DNA of 32,817 nt from the NCBI GenBank assembly GCA_934373635.1, contig CAKROZ010000014.1, forward strand, positions 1 through 32,817, read 5' to 3'. The notes under the pieces are model-generated. The model was not told the DNA's origin, searched no databases, and saw nothing but the letters and a program-made list of their open reading frames with translations. The translations under genes were made by a program, and so were the position numbers. How positions within the stretch are numbered: the first letter of the stretch is position 1; each line of letters begins with the position of its first letter. This document shows, piece after piece, positions 32,482 to 32,817 of this stretch. Source of the DNA: an uncultured Eubacteriales bacterium (GTDB lineage Bacteria > Bacillota > Clostridia > Oscillospirales > CAG-272).

Positions 32482-32758
32482 TAGCTTTTCGGCGCTTTGC
32501 GGAGAAATGTTCGCCCGTACCGCGGGGGCAGTGCGCTTCCCTCTGTTTCCTACCTTTTATTATATACGGAAGGGAGCTTTCCGCTACAAAAGGAAGGCGT
32601 CGACCGTGAGTATGTCGACGCTCCTGCTACCCGACGGCTCCGCTGTCGCTTTTTCGCTTTTTTTGCCGTTCGGATCCGTATTTTGGCGGGAACTTTTTCC
32701 GTTATAACGGCTTTTTTCATATTTTCAAAAATTTTTTTAATTTTTTTGCGAAAACCCC
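32482..32758. other. Intergenic region with two hairpins
   Basis: GCGTCGAC (32597-32604) pairs with GTCGACGC (32614-32621). A second stem, CGACGGC (32632-32638) with GCTGTCG (32642-32648), is followed by T5 (32650-32654) and T7 (32658-32664), which is terminator-like on the plus strand. A short untranslated RNA could end here, but I found no good promoter for it, and the 66-codon frame in this stretch has its GGAG only 2 bases from the ATG. Confidence 0.4.
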
Positions 32759-32787
32759 TTGACAAGAGAGGGAAAAAGGGATATAAT
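32759..32787 (+). promoter_or_regulatory. Consensus sigma-A promoter of a gene beyond the window
   Basis: TTGACA (32759-32764), 17 bases, TATAAT (32782-32787): a perfect match. AAGGAAGG (32803-32810) is a fitting Shine-Dalgarno, so the start codon should lie within a few bases of the window end. Confidence 0.92.
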
Positions 32788-32817
32788 AGACAAGCCGATT
32801 TAAGGAAGGCGGTCAAA

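Noticed and set aside
32507..32707. 66-codon plus-strand frame near the window end
   Set aside because: The GGAG is too close to the ATG, no promoter was found, and the frame crosses two hairpins and T tracts.

Overview
The window is from an endospore-forming member of the Firmicutes, most likely an uncultured gut-type Clostridia (Oscillospirales or Christensenellales would fit; this is an inference). The reasons are a 25-codon spoVM gene, a GerA/SpoVAF-type germination protein, a flavodiiron oxygen/NO-detoxifying enzyme typical of anaerobes, consensus sigma-A promoters with TATACT or TATAAT -10 boxes, strong AGGAGG ribosome binding sites, and GC-rich codon use with AT-rich intergenic spaces. 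No rRNA, tRNA, phage, transposase or CRISPR array was seen.

Layout. 1-520: structured intergenic repeats and a terminator. 544-3509: ymdB-like phosphodiesterase and mnmG. 3640-3762: a shared terminator and the micro-gene spoVM on the minus strand. 3800-3920: an unusually compact folded element. 3988-7318: a single-pass membrane protein, a PhnP-like metallo-hydrolase and a flavodiiron protein. 7509-14614: a long ATG-free leader and a 2246-residue cysteine-repeat lipoprotein. 14848-18588 (minus): a heterodimeric ABC multidrug exporter behind a leader-peptide attenuator. 18666-21832: two divergent MATE exporters. 21929-25555 (minus): a membrane-anchored XRE regulator followed by an MBG/propeller lipoprotein. 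25817-29070: a small XRE regulator, a CrtI-like FAD enzyme and a SpoVAF-like germination protein. 29129-31801: a P-type cation ATPase behind a folded leader. 31976-32404 (minus): a small acidic protein. The last 60 bases hold a consensus promoter and ribosome binding site for a gene beyond the window.

Most interesting. The ABC exporter is preceded by a consensus promoter, a 22-codon ORF with a perfect Shine-Dalgarno that begins Met-Lys-Leu-Arg (the Lys/Arg-X-Lys/Arg pattern on which macrolides stall ribosomes), and an intrinsic terminator. Two alternative pairings can be drawn by hand: a stem that hides the leader Shine-Dalgarno, and an antiterminator. This resembles the bmrB-bmrCD arrangement of Bacillus and predicts an antibiotic-inducible efflux operon. 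Other items worth attention are the folded leader of the P-type ATPase, a start codon lodged inside a terminator hairpin at 26142, the three-way junction at 3807-3870, and the giant cysteine-repeat lipoprotein. All calls come from reading the sequence; no database search or folding program was run.
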